38,803 nucleotides of DNA, taken from Terana coerulea. Its lineage: Eukaryota > Basidiomycota > Agaricomycetes > Polyporales > Phanerochaetaceae. Both the position numbers and the translations under genes were made by a program. The stretch is taken from assembly GCA_024811115.1 (NCBI GenBank), contig JAKOGH010000962.1:1-38803 (forward strand). The letters are read 5' to 3'. The notes under the pieces are model-generated. The model was not told the DNA's origin. It saw only the letters and a list, made by a program, of their open reading frames with translations, and made no database searches. Below are positions 20,884 through 32,163 of this stretch, in pieces (position 1 is the stretch's first letter; the number at the start of each line of letters is the position of its first letter).

Positions 20884-21042
20884 ACCTTGCTTGTCCTTGA
20901 GGCAACCTTGAGGTGAAGCTGGAAACTGGTAGTGACTTTGGTGACTGTTACGCGTAACATGATGCAATCACGGCAAAGTCCGGTGAGTTGAGGGTTGCTT
21001 TCCCACGGTATTTCGCATAGCAGAGACCTTGACAAGCAAGGT
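20884..21042. repeat. Inverted repeat, possible tiny MITE
   Basis: ACCTTGCTTGTC at 20884-20895 is the exact reverse complement of GACAAGCAAGGT at 21031-21042, with partial matching beyond the core (GCAACC versus GTTACC). The 159-bp span could be a very short MITE or a foldback structure. No target duplication was found. Confidence 0.4.
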
Positions 21043-21180
21043 AACACGCAATACCTCTTCATGAATGAAACAAAATTTCTAACTCACAGTATTGCTACGA
21101 CACTTGCAGAGAGCCTGGATTTTGAGGAGATATCAGGTCAAGGCCCAAGCTCAAGGGCGGTGAACAAAATTAATGACAGC

Positions 21181-21303
21181 GGCGTAATCTAGATCTAACC
21201 GCAACAGGCAAGGCAAACGAGTACATAAGCCGGCAAACACCATACCCGAAGCGCTACCGCTGACTTGCTGTTTGACTACGTCCACCAGCTCTACAGATGT
21301 ACT
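21181..21303 (-). repeat. Dispersed repeat, copy 2 (inverted)
   Basis: Reverse-complement match to 15703-15842, best over CATACCCGAAGCG and the preceding ACATAAGCCGGCAAACAC. It has no coding capacity. It lies in the upstream region of the beta-mannosidase gene, about 0.9 kb from its start. Confidence 0.75.
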
Positions 21304-22142
21304 GCCAGTATACAGCCGTTGCGCCTTCAAGTAGCGTCGTTAATCCGACGACGGGGATAGTCTCTCTGAGGGTTGGCTTAGCCCCCAGTTTCAACGCGAG
21401 AAAACCTCAGTTCACCACAGCATTTGGCGATACGTGCGTAGTCTCTTGCGCACTGCTCACAGATTCATTAAAACCAATGTCATATCTAGGCCATAGTCGT
21501 TCAGTTTGCTGCGCTTTTGTTTGGCAGTGGAATAACCCCTGCCATTCCTCATCATCCTACAAACCTCGAAGATCATCCTGGCGCGAACCAACATCCGAAT
21601 GTCATGGCTCATGACGCGTTGACGGCTCGAAGCGAGGCAATGTGATTCACACGTGCTGGTAGAGCTGGCGCGTCAATCTTGAGTTGGTGAACCTCTCGGA
21701 CAACCTTCAGCTTCAGCGGGCCGCGCATGTCACAGCAGTGTCGCAATGTACGATCTTATCAGCGTGCTCCTTTCCACGGGCATTCGCTTCTGCGGTAAGC
21801 CATCATTCTCCGATATAGATCCTGCTTGGTCTACCACTCCTTCTGACCCTTTCTGCATCTCGAACCAGGTCACCTGTGCTCCATGCCGTACACAATTCAC
21901 CGCTTCTTACAAGATATCATCGCTCCTTACTCTCCATCATCATGAGGCTGGAAATGCTGCAATTATACAGACTTTCTGGGCTTCTGTCCGCACAAGCCAG
22001 TTGCTGATCTGTTGTCTTGGGTAGCTTCTTCGATGAATGCCCGGTCAGGTGCCCCAAGCACGGTGTTGTAATCCGTCTAGAACGCCTTCCGCCAAATTCC
22101 TTCATCCATATCCACGGTCTTCGATGCACGATGCGACTTCAA

Positions 22143-22148
22143 TATAAG
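22143..22148 (+). promoter_or_regulatory. TATA-like box of the beta-mannosidase gene
   Basis: TATAAG within CAATATAAGCGG lies 56 bp upstream of the ATG at 22199, a plausible core promoter position for a short 5' leader. Confidence 0.45.
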
Positions 22149-22198
22149 CGGCGATAGCTGGGTCCTCCAGTTCCCGTGTGCCCCAACCGGCAACCGTT

Positions 22199-25100
22199 AT
22201 GATGGTTCAAGTTGCTTTCGCCGCGTTAGTCGCGTTATCCCTACCATTCGTCGCGCTCGCGGAGGTGCTCAGCCTCTCGACTCTGCATTGGACGTTGAAA
22301 AATGGCAACGGCTCCATAGCCATTCCCGCGGAGGTCCCGTCGCAAGCCCATTTGGATTTGCTGCGTGCTGGGATCATTGACGAGCCACTACTGGGAATCA
22401 ACGGTGCGCTCTCTAGAATGGCAACATATGTGTGCATTACTAACAATCTCTCGCAGAGTTCACGCAACGATGGATCGTGAATGACAACTGGACCTACACT
22501 GCTGATTTGACGCCGCTACTTGGAAAATCGCACCAGTCAGAGAAGACGTTGCTCGTGTTTTACGGGCTGGATACTATTGCGAACATCGTGCGTCGCGTTG
22601 AGATTTCTTCAATATTTCATACTTATGATGATACTGTTTCCAGACCGTTGCTGGACACCCTGTTGCTTGGGTTAATAACCAGTTCCGTCAATACGTCTAC
22701 GACGTCACAGACCTGCTTGCATCTCCCTCGGCCCACGACAAGAATCTCACAGTTGCGTTTGAGTCTGCATGGCTCTACGGACTAAACGTGACCTCACGGC
22801 CAGACGCCGAATGGGTACATGGCGATATTGTGGGGGTCCGTTCTCGGTCGAATGTTTCACCATGCCTGACTAGAGATTTCTTCACTTCATAGTTTGAATA
22901 TCCGATCGTTCGCGAGTGGATTCGCAAGGTTCAATCTGACTTTGGCTGGGATTGGGTGAGTTCGTGACTCCCAGATCACTCAGAGACATAACTTAATCTA
23001 TGCAATCTCGTGCAGGGTCCAGCGTTCGTCCCAACGGGCATCTACAAACCAGCCTACTTCGTCACATTACCGACCTCCACAGCCAGCGTGAGCCCAAAGG
23101 CCGCCACCGCAGCGCACCCTCTCCTTGTGTCGAACTCTGGTCCAGTCTTCATCGAAGAATCTTCCCTCGAGATCAGCAAGGTCGGCCAGACGCCCAACGC
23201 GCTCCCGAATGAAAAGGCACCATGGCTCGTCAACGTCACGTTGTTCGTACGCTCTGCCGCCGCGATCAAGTCGCCATCCATCGTCATCAGCATCCCCGAA
23301 TTGAAGGTGTCGAGCAAGAACATCCCTGTGAAGGCTATCCCTGCGGAGACGGGCAGCCCGACCAGGCTGCAGGCCACTTTCACGATCCCCGAGGGTGTGC
23401 CCGAGCGATGGTTTCCGCTGAACCTTGGCACGCCGAAATTGTACAACATCACCACCGCGCTGCATACTTCGTCGTCTTCGTCTTCGCCAAGTGTCTCGTT
23501 CACAACCCAGACTGGGTTCCGCACCATCACACTTGTGCAAGCGCCGTATTCTGAGAAGGACATCGTCGAGCGTGGGATCACTCCGGGCGACCAGTGGCAC
23601 TTCAACGTGAACGGGAAAGCGTTCTTCAGCTCCGGGACGAATATTATTCCCTACGACCCGTTCTATGCTAGGACGACGAGCGAGCAGGTTCGATGGGTTC
23701 TGGAGAGTGCAGTACTTAGTGGGCAGAATATGGTATGTCTCCGACCTCCGTGACTTTCTGTTGCAGTGTCTGACACTCCACGCGTTAGCTCCGTGTCTGG
23801 GGTGGCGGAACCTATCAGCCTTCGGACGAACTTACCGGAGGGTACGACTTTTACTCTGCCTGCGACGAGCTTGGCATCTTCGCCTGGTCGGAGCTCATCT
23901 TCTCCGACGCGCTGTACCCCATCAACTCCTTCATTTTGGACAACGTCGAGCCCGAGGTCAGGCAGAACGTGAGGAGAATTAACAAGCACCCGAGCAACGT
24001 GCAGTGGGCGGGCGGGAATGAGATAGAGGGGATCGTCATCAGCATCAACCAGACGCAGGCGAACGGGACGCATTATCTTAACGAGGTGTGTTCTCCGGTA
24101 CAAACTGTCTGTGATTAGCTAACATCCCTCTGTAGTATCAAACCTTGTTCGGAGAATTCTTGCACGATATCGTGTCTCAAGAGACTCACTCCGTGGGCAT
24201 CACTACATGTTAACTTGGCTGCGATCGCTGATACGGAAGCAAAAACAGGTTGCGTACACTGACTGCTCAACAACCAGTGGTGTCCTTTCCCTCGATCCCT
24301 ACGTAATTCGGTACAATAACAAAACAGCTGGCCACATCTATGGCAATAGTGGTAAGTACCCTGCCGAACCGCTTCAAGGATACGTTTCTGACAGTATGAC
24401 AGAGCGATATAATTACGACGCCACTCAAGCGTTTAACTATAGCACTTACCCGGTGTCTCGATTCGTGAATGAGTTCGGGTACGTCCCTCATCTTTTGTGT
24501 ATAATTTCCTCGAGACCGACGTCCGCATGCGTAGCTTCCACTCTCAGCCATCTTTCTTCAGCTGGGAAGAGGTCCTCCAGTCGCCCGACGACTTTTCCTT
24601 CAACTCCACCGTCGTCGCCTCGCGGGACCATCACCCTCCTGCCGGCGGCCTCGCCTTCCCCAATCCGAACTCCAACCAAGGTCAAGCGCAGATGACTGCC
24701 GCGGTTGAAACCTGGCTTCCCACTCCTTCCACGCCCGACAGCAACCAAACCTTTGCTCAGTGGTCCTGGAGCACCCAGATCTTCCAGTCGTTGAACATGG
24801 TCTCCGAGATCGCTTGGTACCGCCGCGGTGCCGGTCTGGGCGAGAACAACCTCGGCAGTCTCGTATGGCAGCTGAATGATATCTGGCAAGGCGTCAGTTG
24901 GTCCAGCATCGAATATTCGGGGCGATGGAAGGTGCTGCACTACGGAATGTCCGGGATATACTCCCCGTCGTGATCTACCCGTTCTGGACGCCGGAGAACC
25001 AGACGCTCGAAGTCCTTGCGACGAGCGACAGGTGGGAGAGCGTCAGCGGGAAGGCGCAGCTGACGTGGTATGACTGGGCAGGGAAGGAGCTGCAGACTAG

Positions 25101-25676
25101 TACGAAGAGCTTCGAGATTCCTACGTTGAATAATTCGGTGATCTTCAACGCGAGCGGACTCGACAAGATCCTACCGAAGGGCAAGACCATCCAGGAGGTG
25201 TTCCTGCTCTTGAACACCACAGCAAAAGTCGACGGAAAGACGGTGACGAATGAGCAGGTGGTGAGTTCTCTTTTAGTTGTATATTTCGCTGGATGGTCTG
25301 GTAACAATGCCTCATAGTTTACTCCAAACTCGCTCGCGAATGTGACGCTTGTCGATCCTAAGATTCATGTCACTCGAGGGAAGGACCTGACCTTCACGTT
25401 GTCGGCCAAAGGCGGTGTTGGCGCATTCACATGGCTCGATCACCCAGCAGGCACGGTTGGACACTTCATCGACAAGGAGAAGAACATACCGTCGAATGGG
25501 TTCTTCCTTATTCCTGGCATCGACCGCACAGGTGCGAGCCTATTTGCATGAAATTTCTCTTTGGCTTACACTTTACTCTAGTCCAATTCATCCCGAATAA
25601 AGGCCTATCGAAGGTGAAGACACCCAACCCGGCTAACTTTGTGATCCGGTCGCTGTGGAATAATACGCATGTGTGA
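22199..25676 (+). CDS. mndA: Secreted beta-mannosidase, glycoside hydrolase family 2
   Basis: It releases terminal beta-mannose from the non-reducing end of mannan oligosaccharides outside the cell (EC 3.2.1.25). Twelve exons: 22199-22403, 22457-22587, 22644-22814, 22893-22955, 23016-23732, 23789-24085, 24136-24192, 24249-24351, 24403-24478, 24535-25260, 25318-25531, 25582-25676. Residues 1-21 are a signal peptide ([21 protein letters not shown]). The N-terminal sugar-binding region has [14 protein letters not shown]; the barrel begins near LRVWGGGTY. The acid/base Glu is in GGNEIE (codon 24020-24022) and the likely nucleophile Glu is in RFVNEFGFHS (codon 24471-24473). Length, about 951 residues, is normal for fungal enzymes. 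The exons sum to 2855 nt, one base short; the frame changes at the CCCC run 24963-24966, between GMSGIYSP and VVIYPFW, so a base is probably missing. The symbol follows the Aspergillus naming by family only. Confidence 0.9.
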
Positions 25677-26003
25677 TATGCGGGCGTCTTGCTGCCTCTT
25701 GCCTCCTTGTTGTAGACTTCTCACCATACACCGTGGCTTTCCCGCATACCATCGTTGCACTCCGTCTGTTTGCCCCGCATCCGTGGGTCGAATGTGCCAA
25801 CCTGACATCCGGGCGTTCAACGGTTAAGGGTACCCGGGGTCCTTTGAGTGATGATGCTGTCGTTTGTCGCCACCAATCAGATGGCGTTGCCAATACCGCT
25901 TGACTGCTGACCGCCATTCCCATTGCCCAGTCCTCCCTCCCTCAACCCACTACCTACCGGCCTCAGGTCTGTGTCAAGATCTGGTTATGGCCGCGTTATA
26001 CTC

Positions 26004-27766
26004 ATGTGCATCGTCTTACAGGCTGAGCTTATCCGAGATTCACTGAACAGACGAGGGAGGAGTCGTAAGCCCAAAAGCCCGAAAACTCGTCAGACAAGTG
26101 TGAGCATGGTAAGGACACAAACGCGTTGCACTGTGGCATCAGGATGATAATAAATACATTATCTATAGGCACCTAATGGTCCTCACTTTATCAATGACCT
26201 GCCCCCAGAGCTGCTTGTTCATGTCTTCTTGTGTCATATCGACCTCGAAAACGCAGCCTATGACAACAAACGCATGGGCTTCAACTTCTGGGCTCACGAT
26301 GACCCTATCCCGAATTCATGGTTCAAGATACACATGGTCTGCCGCTTGTGGAGACAAATCGCCACGAGCTACCCTACCCTTTCCTCGCGAATCGCGGCCT
26401 CTCATCCTAGCTTTGTGGAAGCAATGTTCGAGAGGTCCAAGAACGTTCCTTTGCAGATTCGCGCGAGTAATGCCCGCTACGAACTAGGGCCCACTCTTTC
26501 TTCGCTGCGTGTCGTATTGTCTAGATTCGATCGCGTGTCACACGCGAAGTTTGCAATCGGAGACGCTTTCCTCGAGCACCTGCGCCGCCCTGATTTAGCC
26601 GTCAAAACGGCCTCGACCCTGGAGTCCTTGGAGCTTAGCTTTCTGCAAATTTCTTACCACAGATTCTCCTTCTCTCCGCCATTGCTATCTTCCATGAAGT
26701 TTCCGAAGCTGACTAGTCTTGGCTGCGTGGGCGGGCACTTGAAGCTTTGCCAGGAGATAATGAGCCCGTCACTGCGTTATCTCTCCCTTTCACACCTGGA
26801 GTACCCCGTCTCGATAGCCGAGCTGGTCGGCTGTTTGAAGAAATTCCGAGACCTTGAGGAACTTCGAATTTGTCACGTTCTGGAGAAACCGCCTTGGTTC
26901 AGAAACCCGCCCGCCGACATACATTCCCTATCGCAAACACAGTCTGTTAGGCTACCACGTCTTCGCCGGTTGACACTCGAGGAACGCGACGGCTCATCCG
27001 CTGCTCACTTCCTCTCTCATGTTACCTACCCGGCGAACACGATTCTGGAGCTTCGCTTCAGGACCAGCCCCCGTGTCAAGGATATTACGCTCGCGTTGCT
27101 TGCTTCCAAGCTCAATGGCCTGGAAGCTGACAAGACATCTCATACAATGCGCTATACCACCCTTACTTTGAAGGCAACGGAGTCTAACCATGGCGTCTAT
27201 GCTGGGTTCTCGGCGGGGAACAGATTACAGGCACAATCACAGGGAGTCAAAGAACTCGCAGACCCGTTCCTCGCTATATTCCTCGGGGATGGCATGATAG
27301 AGCCCACAATTTCTCATACATTGCACGCCTTCTCAGTGGGCCGTTGTTACAAGTCTCCGCAGTCGATATCGGGCCTCTTGCAGCGCTGTCCTGGGACGAG
27401 GTCTTCGAGGCCATGCCTCGCCTGGAGAAAATCATCGCGGGCGGCGAAGAGGCGGAAATGCTACTAAACATCATGTCGGACGAGGAGTCTTACATTGTTG
27501 GAGGTCTATTTTGCCCTCATCTAAAGGAGCTGCATCTCGATTTCACCAGCATGTCTCATCGACCCCTCATCTTGCCGTTGATAAAACGCTTGGCGCAGGC
27601 GCTGACGGTTCGGGCGGCACATGGGCCCAGCTTGCAACGGGTGTCTCTTCAGCTCCCTGGAGCTGTTACCCCTGATAAAATCGAGGCACTCTCGCGATCC
27701 CCTCTGACGGTAGTCCTGGATGTGAAGATCTCCGAGCCGACTACGCCTTCCCCGGAGGTAACGTGA
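26004..27766 (+). CDS. F-box protein with leucine-rich tail
   Basis: Probable substrate receptor of an SCF ubiquitin ligase: the F-box binds Skp1 and the C-terminal region would bind a target. The second exon starts at 26169 after a 60-nt intron (26109-26168) and opens with INDLPPELLVHVFLCHID, then HMVCRLWRQIA, a typical F-box. After it come repeated Leu-rich strands (LESLELSF, LRYLSLSHLEY, LRRLTLEE, LKELHLDF). The start is either 26004 or the in-frame ATG at 26106 directly before the intron. One frame change occurs at 27341-27342 (a GGGCC run) between LHAFSVG and LLQVSAVDIGPLAAL. No intron of usable size fits there, and the total of 1703 nt is one base short of 568 codons, suggesting a missing base. 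Target unknown. The family is strongly expanded in agaricomycetes. Confidence 0.8.
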
Positions 27767-28287
27767 AGCTAGACAGGCATGAGATAGCAAAATGCGTACG
27801 TACATGCAAGCACTATATATTTTGGCAAATCCAGTGACCTGATTGCGTACATAGGCAACCTGTCGCATTCTGGTGTTGGGCTTTGACTTTCGATACCGAG
27901 TGTCGATAACGGACTTTGCTTGCGTTGAATCCAGGAAGAAATGACCGTGTTCATGCACATTTTCGCCTGTAGGATAGCGCCAACCAGCATCGCGCGGCAT
28001 TTGACGAAGTATTCGTACATCTCCGTTGGCCTGCTTATATTCCGCGCATCGCTATTGTATTCGACATTCTCCTTGCATGGATTTCAGCGTATCTGATTCA
28101 TGGTTGATCTTGATCTCGGTAGCAATATCAACTCGGACGGTCGTTATCAGGTGGAGAGGGTTCAGTGATCCAAACAGCCCGCAGTGCAAGCGACACACCA
28201 CGAGCCTTCAGTCACCGGGCTGTGCGTCATAGTCACACTGTGGAATATAATGCTCTGATCGGTGCTACCATCACGGGCGAACGCTTC
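27767..28287. other. Intergenic, no gene seen
   Basis: No supported gene. It includes the 3' flank of the F-box gene and the promoter side of the orphan gene that starts at 28288. An additional upstream exon of that orphan cannot be excluded. Confidence 0.5.
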
Positions 28288-29065
28288 ATGCTCGAGATCC
28301 TAACCTGCTTGGTTATCATCGGTGAGTCCTCCCTTCGAGATTTTTCAACGCCGTAGTGATACTCATTCTCGGGGTTCATTGTAGCGATCTTCAACAAGAA
28401 AAAGTCCAAGCCTAATACTCGGTCGACAGCGAGTCACGTAGCAGCGAGAAACATGTCGGAAGACGATGCCACTGCCCCTACTGCTAGTGGACAATCCGAG
28501 CAGCGCAGCCCCGAGCTCGATGCTCCTTCCATCTTCTCAGATGACAAGTCCACTATGGCCCCTTCGTTGAAGAAGGAGCCCGAGGCGGCCGAGAAGCCAA
28601 AGCAAAGTAGGTAGCGAAGCGACTGCATTCGACGCCAAGTACTAACGTAGCTTATTCTCAAGCGATCAATTATCTCGAAAAAGCGTGGCCGGTACCGCAT
28701 ATCATGGTCACTTGCGACGGCAGGAAGATGGCATTCGGACGCGACAAGTTGCGCGAATCGAGCTACAAGGTACCGTCATGCGTAGTTTGATTCCGTGCGT
28801 GTTGGCTGATAAGGTCTCTTCCCTTGTGCAGAAAGCCCAGAGGCTTTTCTACGAGACCTTTCTCGCCGGGCCTCAAGGGGTCTCTTTGAAGAGTGAAGTG
28901 AAAGCTCGCGCCCTGAACGTTCACATACACGCCCACTTCTATCGCACGCGCGGCGATGTGGACGTCGGTCTCGTTGAGATAGGGGATGTCGGTTGGCGCT
29001 CCCTTATTGACAACGTCGTCATGATCCAAGTCGTATACGACGATGGCGCGAAGAAAGCTTCGTGA
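28288..29065 (+). CDS. Small orphan protein with N-terminal membrane segment (198 aa)
   Basis: Not recognised. Four exons (28288-28321, 28385-28606, 28663-28769, 28832-29065) sum to exactly 199 codons with no break. Intron 2 has a canonical TACTAAC branch site. The first residues (MLEILTCLVIIGAIF) form a short hydrophobic segment followed by KKKSK, which would suit a single anchor with a basic cytosolic side. A disordered acidic/Ser/Pro stretch follows (residues 35-85), then a folded-looking region with INYLEKAWPVPHIMVTCDGR and, at the end, HIHAHFYRTRGDVDVGLVEI. No catalytic motif is visible. The clean splicing and frame support a real gene, perhaps restricted to basidiomycetes. Start choice: the first ATG in frame with the exon-1 donor. 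Confidence 0.65.
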
Positions 29066-29471
29066 TGCGGAAGGAAGGGCTACATATTATGCATGAAAGT
29101 CCTCACAGGATCGTGTTCGTAGTGTATCATTTACATAAATTAAGCCATGAAGACATGTTTTGGAAATATCTTGAACTCAGCTAATTCTCAAACTCGCACT
29201 TCAGGACGCTCGTACAAGCTCCCCGCCCGCTGTCCACGACATTCGTCTGCATCTTGCCCCCGCTGCTCGGTACCGCCCGTTCGCCTGGGGACATGAGCCT
29301 CAAGCCCGATCTTCATCATCGGAGTCCATGTCTTCCCAGCTATTTTGTTCGAGAGCATCCTCCTTCGCGCCTTTAGCAAGGCCATGGTTTCCCGTATCTT
29401 TCTCTACCTACACCTCCTTGAAAGCATACGCCGTCGTTTCTTCTGGCCTACCCGCTGTCAAGAAATCAGGA

Positions 29472-31264
29472 TTACACCCCGCGGCTGCCATCACATAGCG
29501 AGCACCGTTTCGAGAATAAAGGTACGTATTCGGACCATGAGGACCCAGGCAGCTTTGTATTCATGTTTTCGAGCCAAGCCAGGTCCGCTTTGCGATTGAG
29601 ATGGAAAATGTTGTTGAGGTGCAATGTCCGAAGAGGAGCGCCAATTTGCTCGCGTCGTAGCAGCAGGCTGTCCAATTCGACGATGAGCGGCTTGTCGTCA
29701 AGCGGAGAGGGGCATGCACCGTGATGTCTGTGCAAATGCACGAAGTCCAAGGTCAACGACGTCAGAGCAGGGAGGAGTGGGTGCCTGTTCGGGCCAGAAG
29801 ATGTAGTGCTGAGAGCTTCGAAGAGGGTAATGGGATCTCCATGACCTAGTTGAAGGCTTTCCAGCTGAGAGCAGACAGCAAGAGATAGCCATTGCCCTAC
29901 GGTTCTGAACACGGGCCCGTGAGCGCGTAGGGAATGCAACCCTGCCAGTACAGAGATGGGTGGTATTCCCGCAGGGAAGAGAGGAGAGGAGATCTGCGGT
30001 ATCCCGCCAAGGGTAACAGTGATGAGCGGCATATTCTGGGTGAGTGAAAGGTCTTCCTGAACAAAATCATGCTCGCGCGCAGCTTGGGGACTGGACCCGG
30101 TCGTCGACGACCAAATCGAAATGGAATTGAGAGCCATACCAGACTGTCTGAGCTCGATGGAATGGACCTTCTGCGGAGCACCAATGACATTGGTACCATC
30201 CAGCCTCGAAACAATAGCAGCCCAGATGCTGTCATAGGCATGCGCGAACTCCCCGTCCGCGTCCGCATTCATTGTTATCGTCGTGCTTGAAGGCAAGATG
30301 AGCAGTCGAAGCAGAGTTGCGCAACCCTCGCCATCGCCGGTTTCAGCCAGTTCAATCCTTTGAAGATCCGGAAGGGTAACCTTGGTGGTGCTAGCAAGCA
30401 ATTCTGCTCGAGTCGCGTCAAGATGGAAGCCTATCTGTTGCAGGCTCAAGACTTGCAAGAGCGGGGTTTCAGAGAGGATGTCGAGATATTCGCGGGGGGA
30501 TTGCAGCCACACGGGAGACTCCAAGCAGAGCTGTGTCAGCGTCGGTCGCATCAACCCAGTCATAATTGACATAGAAAATCCGCGGATTCGAAGATACGTG
30601 AGACTTGGCAGCACGGCCCCTGATAGAAACCAGAAGGTATGAGAGGGAAAGTCGGGCTCCGAGTCGTCTCCATCGCAAACAATATATTCTAGTTGAAGGG
30701 TTTCCAACAGGGGGCGTCAGCTCCTTCGTAAAATCTTGATGGTAGATCCCACATTAGTCCGAGGGACAGGACAAGACTCATGTGCTGGATCCGGTGAAGA
30801 TCTGACTCCAAGGCACGGAGCGACCGAGCTTCGGGGTAATAGTCCCCATAATAACGATCGGGAGTGATCGTAAGAGGCTTGCCTTTGGATCGGGCAAGGA
30901 AGGTTTGCATGCATGCGACGTAGTCCGTTACAGGGATTGTAATCCAGAGGGACGGCAAGCCAAGCGCGACCTCTCGCCAATGCCGACAGACATGCGTAAC
31001 CCTCAGCCACTTGAGTGCCCCGAACTGTGTATGTTCTCTTGGATCCATTACCGAGTAACTGCGTTGCTCAAGGACGTAATAGTGGAGGATCAGGGCAAGG
31101 ATTTCCGGCGGTAGCTTAGCGATGTGTGGAACGACGGAGTTGCGGTGAGCGTGTAGCTTCAGAAGCTGGTCCGAGACCCGTGCGAGGAATTGAGCATGAG
31201 AAGCGATTGCCGCATCAATGCCAGCGTCCGTCGTCAGCCTCGACATATCAATCAGAGGCTCCAT
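29472..31264 (-). CDS. F-box-like protein with leucine-rich tail
   Basis: Intronless. The start ATG at 31264 gives MEPLIDMSRLTTDAG, then a helical stretch and the F-box IAKLPPEILALILHYYV with VTHVCRHWREVALGLPSLW, characteristic of the large agaricomycete F-box-like group. The remaining ~430 residues contain irregular Leu-rich strands (LQVLSLQQIGFHL, LESLQLGHG, LTSLTLDFVHLH, LRTLHLNNIFHL), probably a target-binding LRR-like solenoid. The frame changes once at the run of five G at 30710-30714 (C on the coding strand), between the F-box half and METLQLEYIV. The total of 1793 nt is one base short of 598 codons, so the break is probably a sequencing deletion, although a real frameshift cannot be excluded. 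It is transcribed divergently from the MFS gene, with about 0.9 kb between. Confidence 0.78.
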
Positions 31265-32163
31265 CTCTTCAGAGTACAAAAAGGCGGATTAGTCGTCGCT
31301 TTTACACGAGAGTCATCGTGCTCGTACTTACCCTTAACTTTACTTGCTTCTATCAATGTCACCGGGAAACGGTATTAATGACCCTCTTCGTTCGTGCGAC
31401 GTAGGTGAGAACGGCCAAGCGAACGTGCTTGGAGGTCGAGAGTAAGCTGCAATGTTTTACACAGAAGCTCTGCCGCTCATTTGCCAATGGCCACTCGGCG
31501 TTTGCCGACGTTCAACGGGAAGGCGTTCGTAAATGGCAGGTGAGTACTTACCTTTGATTCCAACTTGTCGTAATACGGTGCTTGTCCTCCCCAAGTCTCG
31601 ACTTAGCTTCAAGTACATCTTGCTCCTCCTTATGATTAAATTGTGGTGGAATTACTCTCCAGATGTTCGTGAATTCAAATATAATGGCAGAGGCTCGCTA
31701 TTACGACTTGCTGTCGAGAAGCAGGCAGCCCTGTGTCGACAGCCTTCAACACTGGCACAAGGTGCGCCGTCAGTTTCATAGCCCATTTTAACTGAATGGA
31801 TTCATTCACCTGTCACGCAGAAACGAAACAAACCCTATAGGTAGGAGCAGCCGCCGACCAACCCGTCCGTGCAGCTTGCACTGTGCCACGTAAGCGGAGA
31901 GTCATGTAGCTGAACAATTGAGTTAGGTCGGCAAGCCACATCAAAAGCTCTTTTGTTTTAGATTTTCGAGCATGTCTTGGCTTGCAGTAGCATGGAAAAT
32001 GGTGGCATGAAAGTTGGGTGAAAGCGAGTGCGGCCGCCCTGTCACGCATCACGAGTGACAGGGGACTTCCGTGACATCGAGGCACGACCAAAAGTTTGCG
32101 ATTGATGTTTGGCACTCACGTAGTCGTTGACCATCACATCTACTCTGTGAGGCCTTGAGGGCT
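31265..32163. other. Divergent promoter region
   Basis: It separates the F-box gene (minus) and the MFS gene (plus). Short frames such as the one at 31533-31781 lack domains and splice context. I see no convincing TATA box near 32164. Confidence 0.5.

Larger units (their letters stand above)
20535..22198. other. Divergent intergenic region between glycosyltransferase and beta-mannosidase
   Basis: This 1.66-kb interval holds the 5' flanks of two genes transcribed away from each other. It contains a 12-bp inverted repeat (20884-21042) and the inverted copy of the dispersed repeat (21181-21303). Short frames between 20535 and 22024 show no domain or splice pattern and are not called. Confidence 0.6.

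Noticed and set aside
27340..27367. A very short intron to explain the frame change in the first F-box gene
   Set aside because: The only GT...AG pair at the break gives 27 nt, far below the 48-63 nt typical here, and would delete conserved Leu-rich sequence. A missing base explains it better.
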